Positions 46,905 through 57,059 are shown, counted from the stretch's first letter. The stretch: 64,000 bases of DNA from Bacteroidota bacterium (GCA_018267135.1 JAFDZA010000010.1:92564-156563), one strand, 5' to 3'. Program-made: numbers and translations. The notes: generated by a model from the letters alone, not told the origin.

Positions 46905-49127
46905 TCAGTTTTTCTTCAGCAGATCGAATTTGCTTTCTGTGGGTTTTCGGGGAAAGGTATTGTCAGAAATATTGGTATCCGCGGTTTCGGCATGAGGGTC
47001 AATCACTATATTGATTACTTCTTTCTCTTTCATAAATGTTTTTTTCACTTCGTTTTCATTGGCGCGCCATATTTCGGCCGGTATCCGCTCTATTTCTTTG
47101 GTTCCGTCTTTAAACGTCCATTCAATAATGATCGGGGTTACCAAACCGCCTTTGTTTTTCAAAGTCAGTTCATAGATATTTTTTCCTTGCATTTTCGCTC
47201 TGATCTCATTGTCGTTTACCGTGTTTTTAAATTCTCCGTAGGCCCGTTCGGGCGTATCGAGTACGGTAATTTCCTGAGGTCCCTGGCTAAAATCCTGTGA
47301 GGTGTTTTGTGTGGTATTGGCCAGATCGCTCTTGCCCACTTTTATATTTTTCTTTTCGGGATCGGCCGTTTGTGGTTTTAGTTTAAACCATTTTACGCTG
47401 CTCAGTTCTACATCTACATTGTCAACCGTATAAAACCAGCCACGCCAGAACCAATCGAGGTCAACAGCCGAAGCATCTTCCATGGTGCGGAAAAAATCGG
47501 CCGGCTTAGGGTGTTTAAAAGCCCAACGTTGGGCATATTCCTTAAAAGCCTTGTCAAAGAGTTCGGGGCCCATCACGGTTTCGCGCAGCGCTGTAAGGGC
47601 CGCAGCCGGTTTGCCGTAGGCATTCGGCCCAAAGTCGCGGCCGGGAACATTATCAGAACTCCACATAATGGGGCGCATTAAATCTTTATCGCCTTTCATA
47701 TAACTGGCCATCCCTTTGGGCGAGCCCCAGCTGATATCAACAGTGGGGTAGCGCATGCGCTTAGTTTCTCTTTCCAAAAACGAATTCAATCCTTCGTCCA
47801 TCCAACTCCACTGGCGTTCGTCTGAGTTCACAATCATTGGGGAAAAATTATGGCCTATTTCATGAATGATAACTCCCACCATACCTTCATACACTCGCTG
47901 TGAGTAAGTGCCATCGCTTTTGGGGCGGCCTCCGTTAAAACAAATCATAGGATACTCCATCCCCTGGTTAGCCATGTGAACGGAGTAGGCTGTGGGGTAT
48001 GGGAAATCGAATGTGCGGGAAGAGTAAACTTCTAATGTGTTTTTTATAGCCAGGGTAGATTCTTTCTCCCACAGCGGGTTGCCTTCTTTCGGGTAGAGCG
48101 ATTGAGCCAGAGGTGTTTTGTCATTTACTTTTACGGCCATGGCATCCCAGATAAATTTGCGCGAGGTAGCAAAGGCAAAATCGCGCACATTTTCGGCATA
48201 AAACTCCCACGTATTTTTTTTCTTTGCCCGCTCTTTTTCTTTAGCTCGTGCTTCTTCTTCGGTAACGATCATTACCGGTTTATCGAATGTTTTTTTGGCT
48301 TTCTCAAACCGTTCTTGTTGGGTTGATGTTAAAACGGATTTAGGGTTTTGTAATACTCCGCTGGCGCCCACAATATGGTCTGCCGGCACGGTAATGCGCA
48401 CACGGTAATTGCCAAATGTCAGCGCAAATTCGCCTTGGCCCAGAAACTGTTTGTTTTGCCAGCCTTCATAGTCATCAAACACGCACATACGTGGAAACCA
48501 TTGGGCTATCGTGTACAAGTAATTTCCATCAGCCGGAAAATATTCATACCCCCCTCGTTCGCTAAATTTCATCCGGTCTTTTTCGATATAACTCCATTCC
48601 ACTTTAAAACTGTACTTATCACCTGTTTTCATCGGAGCCGGCAAATCAATGCGCAACATGGTGTAGTTAATCAAAAAGGGCAGGTCTTTTCCGGTGGCGG
48701 CATCCTTTACTGATTTAATAACAAACCCGCCTTTATAATCGTAGGTATCCTGGGCGAGCGGAAACCAGCGGGCCGGAACTGAATCTCGAATACGGTTAGT
48801 TTCTGTTTTGTCTGTCATGTTGCCATTGGCCAAATTATTTTGATCCAACTGTAGCCAAACGTATTTCATTACTTCGGGCGCATTATTAAAATAGGTGATG
48901 GTTTCTTTGCCGGTAATGGTTTGGGTTTCATCATTTAGCTCCACATCAATATCATAGTCGGCCCGCTGTTGCCAATAGTTGACACCCGGGGCGCCCGAGG
49001 ATGACCTGTACGAGTTGGGGGTAGGCAACATTTGGTCTAACTGTTCAAACTTGCCTTGCCATTTTTTGTCCTGGCTGATTAAGGCCAGCGAAGCAAAGAA
49101 AAAAAGAGATGTAAAAATATATTTCAT
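46905..49127 (-). CDS. M1-family metallopeptidase (tandem copy 1)
   Basis: About 740 aa from the ATG at 49127, which gives a signal peptide (MKYIFTSLFFFASLALISQ). The longer frame from 49154 begins inside an inverted-repeat hairpin. The zinc site HEIGHN lies at H422-E423-H426, with the third ligand E445 in WMDEG, so HExxH-x18-E is intact. A C-terminal non-catalytic region carries PADFFRTMEDASAVDLDWFWRGW. This is an aminopeptidase or related enzyme of the envelope. It is strongly similar to the next gene at 49180 at both protein and DNA level, a tandem duplication. Confidence 0.92.
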   Translation of the reverse strand: MKYIFTSLFFFASLALISQDKKWQGKFEQLDQMLPTPNSYRSSSGAPGVNYWQQRADYDIDVELNDETQTITGKETITYFNNAPEVMKYVWLQLDQNNLANGNMTDKTETNRIRDSVPARWFPLAQDTYDYKGGFVIKSVKDAATGKDLPFLINYTMLRIDLPAPMKTGDKYSFKVEWSYIEKDRMKFSERGGYEYFPADGNYLYTIAQWFPRMCVFDDYEGWQNKQFLGQGEFALTFGNYRVRITVPADHIVGASGVLQNPKSVLTSTQQERFEKAKKTFDKPVMIVTEEEARAKEKERAKKKNTWEFYAENVRDFAFATSRKFIWDAMAVKVNDKTPLAQSLYPKEGNPLWEKESTLAIKNTLEVYSSRTFDFPYPTAYSVHMANQGMEYPMICFNGGRPKSDGTYSQRVYEGMVGVIIHEIGHNFSPMIVNSDERQWSWMDEGLNSFLERETKRMRYPTVDISWGSPKGMASYMKGDKDLMRPIMWSSDNVPGRDFGPNAYGKPAAALTALRETVMGPELFDKAFKEYAQRWAFKHPKPADFFRTMEDASAVDLDWFWRGWFYTVDNVDVELSSVKWFKLKPQTADPEKKNIKVGKSDLANTTQNTSQDFSQGPQEITVLDTPERAYGEFKNTVNDNEIRAKMQGKNIYELTLKNKGGLVTPIIIEWTFKDGTKEIERIPAEIWRANENEVKKTFMKEKEVINIVIDPHAETADTNISDNTFPRKPTESKFDLLKKN

Positions 49128-49145
49128 AAATCGGGTATTTAGTAG

Positions 49146-49173
49146 TTCAGCCAACGATTAATCGTTGGCTGAA
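49146..49173. repeat. Perfect 28-bp palindrome (stem-loop) between duplicated M1 genes
   Basis: TTCAGCCAACGATT followed directly by its exact reverse complement. It lies between the stop of one peptidase gene (49180) and the ATG of the next (49127). On the plus strand it is followed by a T-run, but both genes read on the minus strand, where no T-run follows. It therefore looks more like an mRNA stem-loop than a terminator. Confidence 0.8.
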
Positions 49174-49179
49174 CTTTTT

Positions 49180-51423
49180 TTAGTTTGTTTTCTTTTTCAG
49201 CTCGTCAAACTTAGAAGCATGTGCCACGCGAGGGAACACATTATCTTCCGTGTTGATGTCGGATATTTCTTTTTGCGGGTCGATGGTTACGTTGGCTACT
49301 TCCTTTTCTTTAGCAAATACTTTTGAGAATTTGTTTTCGTTTGTGCGCCATATTTCAGCCGGGATGCGATCGGTTTCTTTGGTGCCGTCTTTATAGGTCC
49401 ACTCAATAATTACCGGCATAACCAGCCCGCCCTTATTAGATAGTGTGATTTCGTATATATTTTTGTTTTCTAATTTACCCACCACGGCTTTGTCGTCTAT
49501 TTTATTTTGAAACTCTCCGTACATTCTTTCGTTGGTGGGCAACACGGAAATATACTGCGGGCCATTATCGAAATTTTCATTCTTTTTATCCGCTTCCTTT
49601 CCGGAGGCCAGATTCCCTTTGGTTACATTCTTTTCTTTTCCTTCCACATTTACCTTTTCGGTACGCAGTTTATACCACTTTACCTGATCTAAAGATTGAT
49701 CTACATTATCGGTAGTGTAAAACCAGCCTTTCCAAAACCAATCCAAATCTACGGCCGAGGCATCTTCTAAGGTGCGGAAAAAATCGGCCGGCTTGGGGTG
49801 TTTAAAAGCCCAGCGTTGAGCGTATTCCTTAAAAGCCTTGTCGAAGAGATCGTGCCCCATCACGGTTTCGCGCAAGATGAAAAGAGCCGTAGCCGCTTTT
49901 TGATATTGTTCGGGGCCAAACATAATCACCTGCTCAGAGTTCGTCATCAGCGGGCGCATGGTGGCTTTATCTCCTTTCATGTAGGGTACCAGGCCAGCCG
50001 GTTTGCCGCGGCTGAAATCCAAATCGGGGTAACGTTCCAACTCGGTAAGCAACTGCACAAAACTATTGATGCCTTCGTCCATCCAGGTAGTTTGGCGTTC
50101 GTCATTGTTAATGATCATGGGAAAGAAATTATGGCCCACTTCGTGAATGACCACGCCCAGCATGCCTTTCAGTTTGTCGTTGTCGTAAGTACCGTCTTTT
50201 TTGGGGCGGCCAAAGTTGAAGCAGATCATGGGGTACTCCATACCAATGCTGGCTGCATGCACGGAGGTAGCTTGCGGATAAGGGTAATCAATTGTGTAAT
50301 GGCTATACACCTCCAGTGTATTTTTTACCGCCCGGGTAGATTCTTTTTCCCACAACGGGTTTCCTTCTTTCGGGTAAAAGGATTGCGCCAACGGGGTGTT
50401 GTTGCCGGTTTTTACGGCCATGGCATCCCAAATAAATTTGCGCGAGGAGGCAAAAGCAAAATCGCGCACGTTGATAGCCTCAAATTGCCAGCTCTTTTTT
50501 TCTTTTGATTTTGTTTTTTCTTTTTCAATTGCTTCGGCCTGTGTTACCACAATGACCGGTTTATCAAATGTGGTTTTGGCTTTTTCCAAACGGGTGTTTT
50601 GATCGGGCGTAAGCACTTGTGCCGGGTTTTTAATCATCCCCGTAGCTGCCACAATGTGATCGGACGGAACCGTAAGCGTTACCTTGTAATTTCCGAAAGG
50701 GAGTGTAAACTCACCTCTTCCTAAAAATTGTTTGTTTTGCCAGCCCACTACGTCATCATACACACACATGCGTGGAAACCACTGCGCTATGGTGTACACA
50801 TAGTTGCCGTCTTCGGGAAAAAATTCATATCCGCTCCGGGCAAAAGTCTGGTTGCGATCCAGCACATTAAACGACCAATCGATTTTAAACACATATTTTC
50901 CTCCTGCTTTAATAGGAGCGGGTAAATCGATGCGCATCATGGTTTTGTTAATGGTGTAGGGAAGGTCTTTCCCGCTCGCCTCTTTCACGGATTTAATTTG
51001 GTAGCCTCCTTCGTAATTCCACAGGTTTAGTTGCATCGCCATCATCTTAGCGGCCGTGCTGTCTCTCATGGTGTTGGTGGCTGTTTTGGCTGTGTTACTC
51101 TCTTTTTCAAAAAGATTTTGATCGAGTTGTACCCACAAATATTTTAATACATCGGGCGAATTGTTGGTGTAGGTAATGGTTTCGCTGCCCGTAATGGATT
51201 GGTTTTCATCATTTAGTTCGGCCGTAATATCATAATCGGCCTGCTGTTGCCAGTACTTAGGGCCGGGCGCCCCGGAGCCGGTGCGGTACTCGTTCGGGGT
51301 GGGCAACATCTGGTCGAGTTGCTCAAACTTCCCTTTCCACTGAGGCTCATTGGGCTTGGTTTGTGCCTGGGCAAAGGCCATGCCTCCGGCACAATAAAGC
51401 ATAAAGAATAAGTAATTTTTCAT
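49180..51423 (-). CDS. M1-family metallopeptidase (tandem copy 2)
   Basis: About 747 aa from the ATG at 51423, which gives a signal peptide (MKNYLFFMLYCAGGMAFAQ). The frame extends 50 codons upstream into the HupE-like gene and is rejected. The zinc site HEVGHN starts at H427, with the third ligand Glu in TWMDEG. Long stretches match the adjacent paralogue almost exactly, including AFKEYAQRWAFKHPKPADFF. Envelope peptidase, substrate unknown. The neighbours are a HupE-like protein and an M48 protease, so this is a protease-rich minus-strand run. Confidence 0.92.
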   Translation of the reverse strand: MKNYLFFMLYCAGGMAFAQAQTKPNEPQWKGKFEQLDQMLPTPNEYRTGSGAPGPKYWQQQADYDITAELNDENQSITGSETITYTNNSPDVLKYLWVQLDQNLFEKESNTAKTATNTMRDSTAAKMMAMQLNLWNYEGGYQIKSVKEASGKDLPYTINKTMMRIDLPAPIKAGGKYVFKIDWSFNVLDRNQTFARSGYEFFPEDGNYVYTIAQWFPRMCVYDDVVGWQNKQFLGRGEFTLPFGNYKVTLTVPSDHIVAATGMIKNPAQVLTPDQNTRLEKAKTTFDKPVIVVTQAEAIEKEKTKSKEKKSWQFEAINVRDFAFASSRKFIWDAMAVKTGNNTPLAQSFYPKEGNPLWEKESTRAVKNTLEVYSHYTIDYPYPQATSVHAASIGMEYPMICFNFGRPKKDGTYDNDKLKGMLGVVIHEVGHNFFPMIINNDERQTTWMDEGINSFVQLLTELERYPDLDFSRGKPAGLVPYMKGDKATMRPLMTNSEQVIMFGPEQYQKAATALFILRETVMGHDLFDKAFKEYAQRWAFKHPKPADFFRTLEDASAVDLDWFWKGWFYTTDNVDQSLDQVKWYKLRTEKVNVEGKEKNVTKGNLASGKEADKKNENFDNGPQYISVLPTNERMYGEFQNKIDDKAVVGKLENKNIYEITLSNKGGLVMPVIIEWTYKDGTKETDRIPAEIWRTNENKFSKVFAKEKEVANVTIDPQKEISDINTEDNVFPRVAHASKFDELKKKTN

Positions 51424-51482
51424 GATGTAATATTTTACGATGTTAACTACTCGGTTTGGGGTTACTGTTTTTACTTCGGGTT

Positions 51483-52064
51483 TTATAATCTGTCTTTCAT
51501 CAAAATGAAGGCTATGCCTGCAATGGCCGATGAGATGACCATCCTCCAATCGCGCTGGTTTACTTTTAACCAAGTAACCAAAATATAACTGATTGTGAGG
51601 AATAAGGTTACAACTATTATTTGACCAAACTCCAACCCCAGATTAAAGGCTAAAAGTGGGGATACGATGGAACTGCTTTTGCCCAGCAGTGCCCGCAGGT
51701 AATTGGAAAAACCCATGCCGTGAATAAGCCCAAAGAATAAGGCAAATAAATAGTTAATCTGAATTTTAGAGCTGCCTAACGATTCTCCCTTCTTAAATAT
51801 GTTTGATAGAGCCGTAATAAAAATAGTGAGTGGAATTAAAAATTCTACCAGATTAGAGTTGATGGAAATAATTTGGAGTGTAGCCAGGGCCAACGTAATC
51901 GAGTGCCCAATGGTAAAGGCCGTAACTAACACTAGAACACGTTTCCAGTCGCTCCAGGTATAGAGTGCGCATAAAGCCACCACAAAAAGAATATGATCGT
52001 AGCCATTGGCATAATCTAAAATATGCTCGCGGCCCAAAACAAAATAAAGCGAAAAACTTTCCAT
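51483..52064 (-). CDS. HupE/UreJ-family membrane protein
   Basis: The 193-aa protein has about six hydrophobic segments. The family histidines are visible: NGYDHILFVVAL near residue 23, AFTIGHSITLAL near residue 53 and GLIHGMGFSNYLRALLG near residue 115. HupE/UreJ proteins are often proposed nickel or metal transporters, and in Bacteroidota they are common without hydrogenase or urease nearby. None is encoded here, so the metal link is only a family property. It starts 10 bases after the M48 protease stop. Confidence 0.82.
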   Translation of the reverse strand: MESFSLYFVLGREHILDYANGYDHILFVVALCALYTWSDWKRVLVLVTAFTIGHSITLALATLQIISINSNLVEFLIPLTIFITALSNIFKKGESLGSSKIQINYLFALFFGLIHGMGFSNYLRALLGKSSSIVSPLLAFNLGLEFGQIIVVTLFLTISYILVTWLKVNQRDWRMVISSAIAGIAFILMKDRL

Positions 52065-52073
52065 GGAAATTTT

Positions 52074-53489
52074 TTAATACGTCATCATGTCTTCAATATA
52101 CTCGCCATGCGGAAAATTTAACTGATAGGTAGTTTTTACTTTACGGGCTGTTTCCCACCGGTCGGTAAATAGACAAACTTTCCACAAGATAAAATAATGT
52201 TCTTCATTCTGTGCATTAAAATTTCCTTTTAGATTTATAAACCGGAATGTGATTTCGCTCAGGTCTCTCAGGTCAATGTTGTTGAGCAAATTAATCACGG
52301 CCTTCCAATCATGCCGGTACAAGAGTGAAGAACCCGGCACATAACGATAGGCGGTTGAGTTTCTCCGCTGAATGTTCAGGCTCAGCAACACGCGCCCGAT
52401 CAGCGTAGTGATGTACTGGTTGCCGGGATGATCGGGTTTCAACTGAAGTGCGTAAAAAAGAGATTGATCAAACCGGTTGTTTTCAAAGGCACTTTGCACA
52501 CATTGAAACTCCGCTTTCTGTACGGCTCGCTGAAACCGCGCAGCGTCTGTAAAATACAACCGGCCCTGCGGGGCCACAGTGATTTTTGAGAGGGCAGCAA
52601 GGCGCTCATGAATGTGAGGATGAGACCGCAACGAATCTAAAAAAATTTCTCTCAGTGAATCTTTTAATGTACCGGTCTTCGGTTCTTTCAACCAAATTTG
52701 TTTGAAAGGAAATCCGGCAAAATTCAGTGGATTAAAAAGTGCTTCGCCCGGATGATGTTTGGCCCATTGGGCTGAATCGAGAATTTTTAACAAGCGGCTG
52801 GCCTGGTCTTGCCGGTAGCCGGCCAGCTTAAATAAAATAAAGCCGAGCGAATCGGCCGCCACTTCCTCTTGTCGCTGAAAATGGGTAGTAGCCAAAACCC
52901 ATGTCTTAATAATGGCATAATCTTTAGAAGAAATATTTCCGGCTCGGATGTTTGCCAGCGCGGCCTCCACCTGTTCGTGGTCGGATTGTTCTATTTGTTT
53001 GGCAATGTTTAGTAACGTGTGGTTAAGTTCATAGTGTGCCAGTTCATGTGCCAGCGCATAGGCCAGTTGGCTTTCGTTTCGGAGGCGGGCCAGCAGGCCG
53101 ATGTTTACAATGATGGTGCCTTCGCCAAAACTATAAGCATTGATATCGGCTGCGTTGCTAATGAGCACGCCACCGGGTTGATGCCGTAATGTATTGTGAG
53201 TTAACAGCCGGTTCCAAACCTGATCTACCCGATTCTGAATTGTGCTGTCGGCTATATACTTCTTGTTTTTAAATTCTCTTTCCAGAAATTCAAATCGTGT
53301 TTTTAGCACGGCTGCCATCCGGTCTTTTTGAGGCGAATTAATTTTATCAATTTCCTGCCCGGTGCGCTGGGCAATGGCTTTCCATTTTACCGAATTGCGA
53401 TCGGTAAAAGGCTTGAGCGGAATAAAGTCTTGCCCTGAAGAGGGCTGAAAATAAAGACACCCGAAAAGAATAAAGACAATTTTTTTCAT
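52074..53489 (-). CDS. M48-family metalloprotease (exported, BepA-like)
   Basis: The 471-aa product has a signal peptide (residues 1-19, ending SSGQ). The zinc site HELAHYELNH has ligands H148 and H152 with catalytic E149. The third ligand is probably the glutamate in EEVAADSLGFILF about 60 residues on. A C-terminal helical region with paired helices (residues about 300-470) looks TPR-like, matching the BepA-type periplasmic protease architecture. It could act in outer-membrane quality control. It is encoded upstream of the HupE-like gene on the same strand. Confidence 0.88.
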   Translation of the reverse strand: MKKIVFILFGCLYFQPSSGQDFIPLKPFTDRNSVKWKAIAQRTGQEIDKINSPQKDRMAAVLKTRFEFLEREFKNKKYIADSTIQNRVDQVWNRLLTHNTLRHQPGGVLISNAADINAYSFGEGTIIVNIGLLARLRNESQLAYALAHELAHYELNHTLLNIAKQIEQSDHEQVEAALANIRAGNISSKDYAIIKTWVLATTHFQRQEEVAADSLGFILFKLAGYRQDQASRLLKILDSAQWAKHHPGEALFNPLNFAGFPFKQIWLKEPKTGTLKDSLREIFLDSLRSHPHIHERLAALSKITVAPQGRLYFTDAARFQRAVQKAEFQCVQSAFENNRFDQSLFYALQLKPDHPGNQYITTLIGRVLLSLNIQRRNSTAYRYVPGSSLLYRHDWKAVINLLNNIDLRDLSEITFRFINLKGNFNAQNEEHYFILWKVCLFTDRWETARKVKTTYQLNFPHGEYIEDMMTY

Positions 53490-53634
53490 CTTAAAACGTA
53501 TGACAGGATATCCTCGGGTTTTACAACAAAATGCCCACTACGAATCGGGAATAAAAATACATTTTTGATATCATTCAAACGAGATGCTCTACTCAAGAAT
53601 AAATCCCGACAGGTAATTTGTAGTGATAATATTT

Positions 53635-53642
53635 TACATTTG
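53635..53642 (+). promoter_or_regulatory. Bacteroidota -7 element (TACATTTG)
   Basis: An exact TAnnTTTG match 20 bases before the ATG at 53662. The only nearby TTTG (53617-53620) is just 14 bases upstream, shorter than usual, so the -33 part is weak. Confidence 0.45.
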
Positions 53643-53661
53643 GGCAACCAAACCCACTCTT

Positions 53662-54582
53662 ATGAAAAAGAACTTTGTCTTTATCAGTTTACTCACGCTT
53701 GGCTCGTTTGCCTTTACCGGGAAAGAATTTCCTTCCCGCTATACATTTAAAAAAGATCATATTTACGAACTCCTTCAAACGAGTACAATGACGCAATACA
53801 TAGCCGTGGCTGGCACGGAGCAAACTGTTTCGTACACCATTAAAGGCGGCATGAAATTAAAAACCATAGAAGCTACGGGGACCTCCGGTAAGTTTGAGAT
53901 AGAATACACTTCATTGTCTATGAAAATTAAGATGCCTCAAATGGAAATGGACTCGGAGGGAGATACCACCAAGCCCGCCAACAAAATCACAAACAAACTG
54001 ATTTCGGCCATGTTGAGGAAAAAATTCAATTTTACCTTGGCCAAAGATGGCTCAGTAGCATCTGTAGAGAACATTGAAAACCTTTGGTCGGGTTTGAACA
54101 ACCAAGATCCGGTAATGATGCAGATGAAAGGTCAACTGGAACAATCATTTGGCAAAGAACCTTTTCGCAGAAGCCTGGAAGAGATATTTGTATTTTACCC
54201 CGACACTAAAATCCAGACCGGCTCTACCTGGAAAAAAATTTCTTCTACCGGCAGTACACTGCCCCTGCAAATTTCCAGTGAGTACACCCTGCAATCAATT
54301 ACCGAACCCAGCGCCCTGATCATCAGCGATGGCCAAATCTCCACCACCGATACTACCAAAGTAATAAACGCTCAGGGTGGGTTTAAAGCCACCGCCAGCC
54401 TGAAAGGACGGCAAGTAGTACGGAGTACTGTTTCGGCAACGAGTGGTTGGCCGGAATCAGGTAAACTGTACTCTGAAGTAAAGGGCAAAATGATTTTATT
54501 GGCCGGGGGGCAGATTCCGGAAGACATGCCCATGCACATGGAAATGAAAACCGAATCAGAATTTACCTTGGTTAAAAAATAA
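53662..54582 (+). CDS. Exported DUF6263-type protein
   Basis: About 306 aa from the ATG at 53662 (an upstream in-frame ATG at 53623 overlaps the predicted promoter). The signal peptide is residues about 1-16. The mature protein is rich in beta-strands and resembles DUF6263 proteins, with LRKKFNFTLAKDGSVASVEN, GKEPFRRSLEEIFVFYPD and a late GSTWKKIS. These are exported proteins of unknown role in Bacteroidota. It is divergent from the M48 gene. Confidence 0.75.
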   Translation: MKKNFVFISLLTLGSFAFTGKEFPSRYTFKKDHIYELLQTSTMTQYIAVAGTEQTVSYTIKGGMKLKTIEATGTSGKFEIEYTSLSMKIKMPQMEMDSEGDTTKPANKITNKLISAMLRKKFNFTLAKDGSVASVENIENLWSGLNNQDPVMMQMKGQLEQSFGKEPFRRSLEEIFVFYPDTKIQTGSTWKKISSTGSTLPLQISSEYTLQSITEPSALIISDGQISTTDTTKVINAQGGFKATASLKGRQVVRSTVSATSGWPESGKLYSEVKGKMILLAGGQIPEDMPMHMEMKTESEFTLVKK

Positions 54583-54613
54583 GCAAGTACCCGCGTTTTC
54601 TTCTTGCTTTTTT
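54581..54613 (+). terminator. Probable Rho-independent terminator
   Basis: Stem AAGCAAG / CTTGCTT with a long 15-base loop, followed by a T-run, immediately after the stop of the DUF6263-type gene. Confidence 0.6.
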
Positions 54614-54641
54614 ACCGTTTCCTGAAGAATAACTGAACCCC

Positions 54642-57059
54642 TCAGTCGTTCTTCAGGTTTTCTACCGGGTTTATAAATACGGCTCGCCCTGTTTGCGAAC
54701 CGATCGTGAGTACGCCAAAAAACAACAGCACAGCAATGCCTCCCAAAATAGTTTGGATATCTACCGAAACATGATAGGCCATTTGCTCAAGCCACAAGTT
54801 GTTAATAAGAAAGGCCGATGGCACCGCCACTATAATAGCGATGATCAGGATAGATACAAAGCCTTTCGATAAAAGATATACCAATGAGCCGTTGCTGCTG
54901 CCCAGAATTTTGCGTACCGAAATTTCTTTCCTGCGGGTTTCGGTAGTGTAGGTGGCCATCCCTAAAAGTCCCAAACAAGAAATAACAATGGCCAGAAAAG
55001 CAATCAAACCTATAACCCTTACTAAATCGCCAAAAAAAATATCATAAATTTTATGGATCTCTTCCTCAAAATCTTTGTAGTCCACTTTTAACCCGGGGTT
55101 TATTTTAGCCCAGGCTGCTTCGATCAATTTTCCCGTTTCCTCGTAAGTGCCCCGGTATTTTATTTGCAACAGATTAAACTCTTTAGGGTTATACAGCAAG
55201 GCCATGGCTTCCCGTTTTTCCATCAGCAACTGATGGTTGTAATTTTTTACCACGCCAATAATTAAATAACGCGCAGAGTCTTTCTGTATGATAAGCTCCT
55301 GGCCGATCGCATCGAGGTTTGTTTTGAAATGAAATGCCTCTACCGCCTTTTCACTAAGTACAATAAATTTTGCATTTGCTTTTTGATTGGATCTATCAAA
55401 AAAACGACCGGCTACTAATGGTACCTCCATGTTTTTTAAATAGTCTTCATCTACAAAAAAATAATTCAGGCCGGTCCACGTCTTCTCTTCCAGCGTACGC
55501 TTAAACCCTTCGCCATAATTCATGCCGGCTGCAGGCAAGTGTGAAACAGCCGAGATGTTTTCAATATTATTATATTTCGATAGTTCTGTTTTTAATAATT
55601 CGGGCGATGTATTGTTTAATGAAATAACAGCCTTTTTATCCATGCTGAATCCGTGGTCGGCCCTAAGAAAAAGCTGCAACTGCTTAAACACGACCATTAC
55701 CGACAGAATAAAGATCAGCGAAAAAGTAAATTGTGCCACCAACAAACTTTTGCGAAGACTCATACGAGAAAATAGTTTCAGGTTGGTAATCCCCTTCAAT
55801 ATTTTTACCGGCTGAAATCCACTCATTACCCAAGCCGGAAATAATCCGGCTATGACTCCAACGGCTAAAGCAAAGGCCACAAAAATGAGGCACACAAAAT
55901 AGTTTACTTCCATATCCCACTTCATAAGCCGGGCAAAGCGAAGTTGCTGTATAAGTGGCCTTGCACAAATTAATAACACCAAAGCCAGCCCCAGCGCCAG
56001 CAACGACACCATTACCGATTCGGATAAAAATTGAATAAATATTTGTCCCCGTTGGGCGCCCGTCACTTTTCGCACCCCTATTTCGCGGGCTCGTGTAAGC
56101 GAGCGTGCAATAGAAAGATTGGTAAAATTGAAACAGGAAGTAAGCATCACAACAGCAGCAAGCCCCATAAAGAAGTAAACAAATATCCACGGCAAAAAAG
56201 GGCCTATCGGGTTATTGATAAATGCCCCGGGGGTAATCCGCATCAGAGGTTGCGGAGAATAGGTAACTTTATGTTGAGTATCGGGATTTGTTAATTTTGA
56301 AAAATGATCCTTCTGAATTTTCTCCAAATGAGGAAGAATGTCTGGCAACGTCTTATCTTTTTCCAGCAATACATATACCCACCCTCCAGTGTATTGATAC
56401 CAATTGTCCAGGTCTCTGCCCCGGTTGGTTTTAGCCAGTTTCTTAACCGTAGAAATGCTGGCGAGGGCATCGAACACAATGTGCGATTTTTGGTGCGTCT
56501 CTTTTATAACGCCCGTTACTTTATACGGGCCTTCATCGCCTACTTTAAAACTTTCGCCCACCGGGTTTTGCTGTCGAAATAATTTTTTAGCAGTTTTTTT
56601 AGTGAGTACTACCGAGTACGGTTCTACCAAAGCAGTACGCGGATCGCCATACTCCAGTTCATACTCAAACACATCCAACACTTCGGGGTCTGCATAATAG
56701 CCGGCTACCGGAATATTTACATTCTGCCCGATCTCGAGCCACCTGTTACCAAAGCCCCGAACAATACGCACGGCTTTCTCTACACCGGTATATTTTTCCA
56801 GCAGTTCATCGCGCAAGGGAAGAGTGGTGGTGGCCGTCTCAGAAAATACGATGCCACTTTCGTTGCTCGGAATACTATTGATGCGGTAGATGCGGTTGCG
56901 TTTGGTGTTGTAGCGGTCGTACATCATTTGGTCGGCTACCAGCATAATAATAATCATGGATAGTGCCATGGCTACCGACAACCCGAAAATATTGATAGCC
57001 GAGAAAAAACGATTCCTGATCAGGCTGCGAAAAGCCGTCTTCCAATAATTACGCCACAT
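54642..57059 (-). CDS. ABC transporter permease, MacB/FtsX family
   Basis: An 805-aa duplicated MacB-like permease. There is an N-terminal transmembrane segment near residues 20-42 and a MacB_PCD-like periplasmic domain. A membrane block around 285-470 contains REIGVRKVTGAQRGQIFIQF. A second periplasmic domain and a final block contain TTETRRKEISVRKILGSSNG. No ATPase is encoded nearby. It is a paralogue of the gene at 1799. The upstream divergent genes encode a DUF6249-like protein and a sigma factor, suggesting a regulated envelope-stress or efflux unit. Confidence 0.9.
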   Translation of the reverse strand: MWRNYWKTAFRSLIRNRFFSAINIFGLSVAMALSMIIIMLVADQMMYDRYNTKRNRIYRINSIPSNESGIVFSETATTTLPLRDELLEKYTGVEKAVRIVRGFGNRWLEIGQNVNIPVAGYYADPEVLDVFEYELEYGDPRTALVEPYSVVLTKKTAKKLFRQQNPVGESFKVGDEGPYKVTGVIKETHQKSHIVFDALASISTVKKLAKTNRGRDLDNWYQYTGGWVYVLLEKDKTLPDILPHLEKIQKDHFSKLTNPDTQHKVTYSPQPLMRITPGAFINNPIGPFLPWIFVYFFMGLAAVVMLTSCFNFTNLSIARSLTRAREIGVRKVTGAQRGQIFIQFLSESVMVSLLALGLALVLLICARPLIQQLRFARLMKWDMEVNYFVCLIFVAFALAVGVIAGLFPAWVMSGFQPVKILKGITNLKLFSRMSLRKSLLVAQFTFSLIFILSVMVVFKQLQLFLRADHGFSMDKKAVISLNNTSPELLKTELSKYNNIENISAVSHLPAAGMNYGEGFKRTLEEKTWTGLNYFFVDEDYLKNMEVPLVAGRFFDRSNQKANAKFIVLSEKAVEAFHFKTNLDAIGQELIIQKDSARYLIIGVVKNYNHQLLMEKREAMALLYNPKEFNLLQIKYRGTYEETGKLIEAAWAKINPGLKVDYKDFEEEIHKIYDIFFGDLVRVIGLIAFLAIVISCLGLLGMATYTTETRRKEISVRKILGSSNGSLVYLLSKGFVSILIIAIIVAVPSAFLINNLWLEQMAYHVSVDIQTILGGIAVLLFFGVLTIGSQTGRAVFINPVENLKND

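Noticed and set aside
49127..49154. Longer start (49154) for the first M1 peptidase
   Set aside because: The extra codons lie inside a perfect palindrome, and the ATG at 49127 gives a proper signal peptide.
49798..50508. 236-aa open frame opposite the second M1 peptidase
   Set aside because: Antisense shadow of a conserved coding region with an intact zinc site. It has no signal or family features.
51424..51573. Longer start (51573) for the second M1 peptidase
   Set aside because: It would overlap the HupE-like gene and lack a signal peptide. ATG 51423 gives one.
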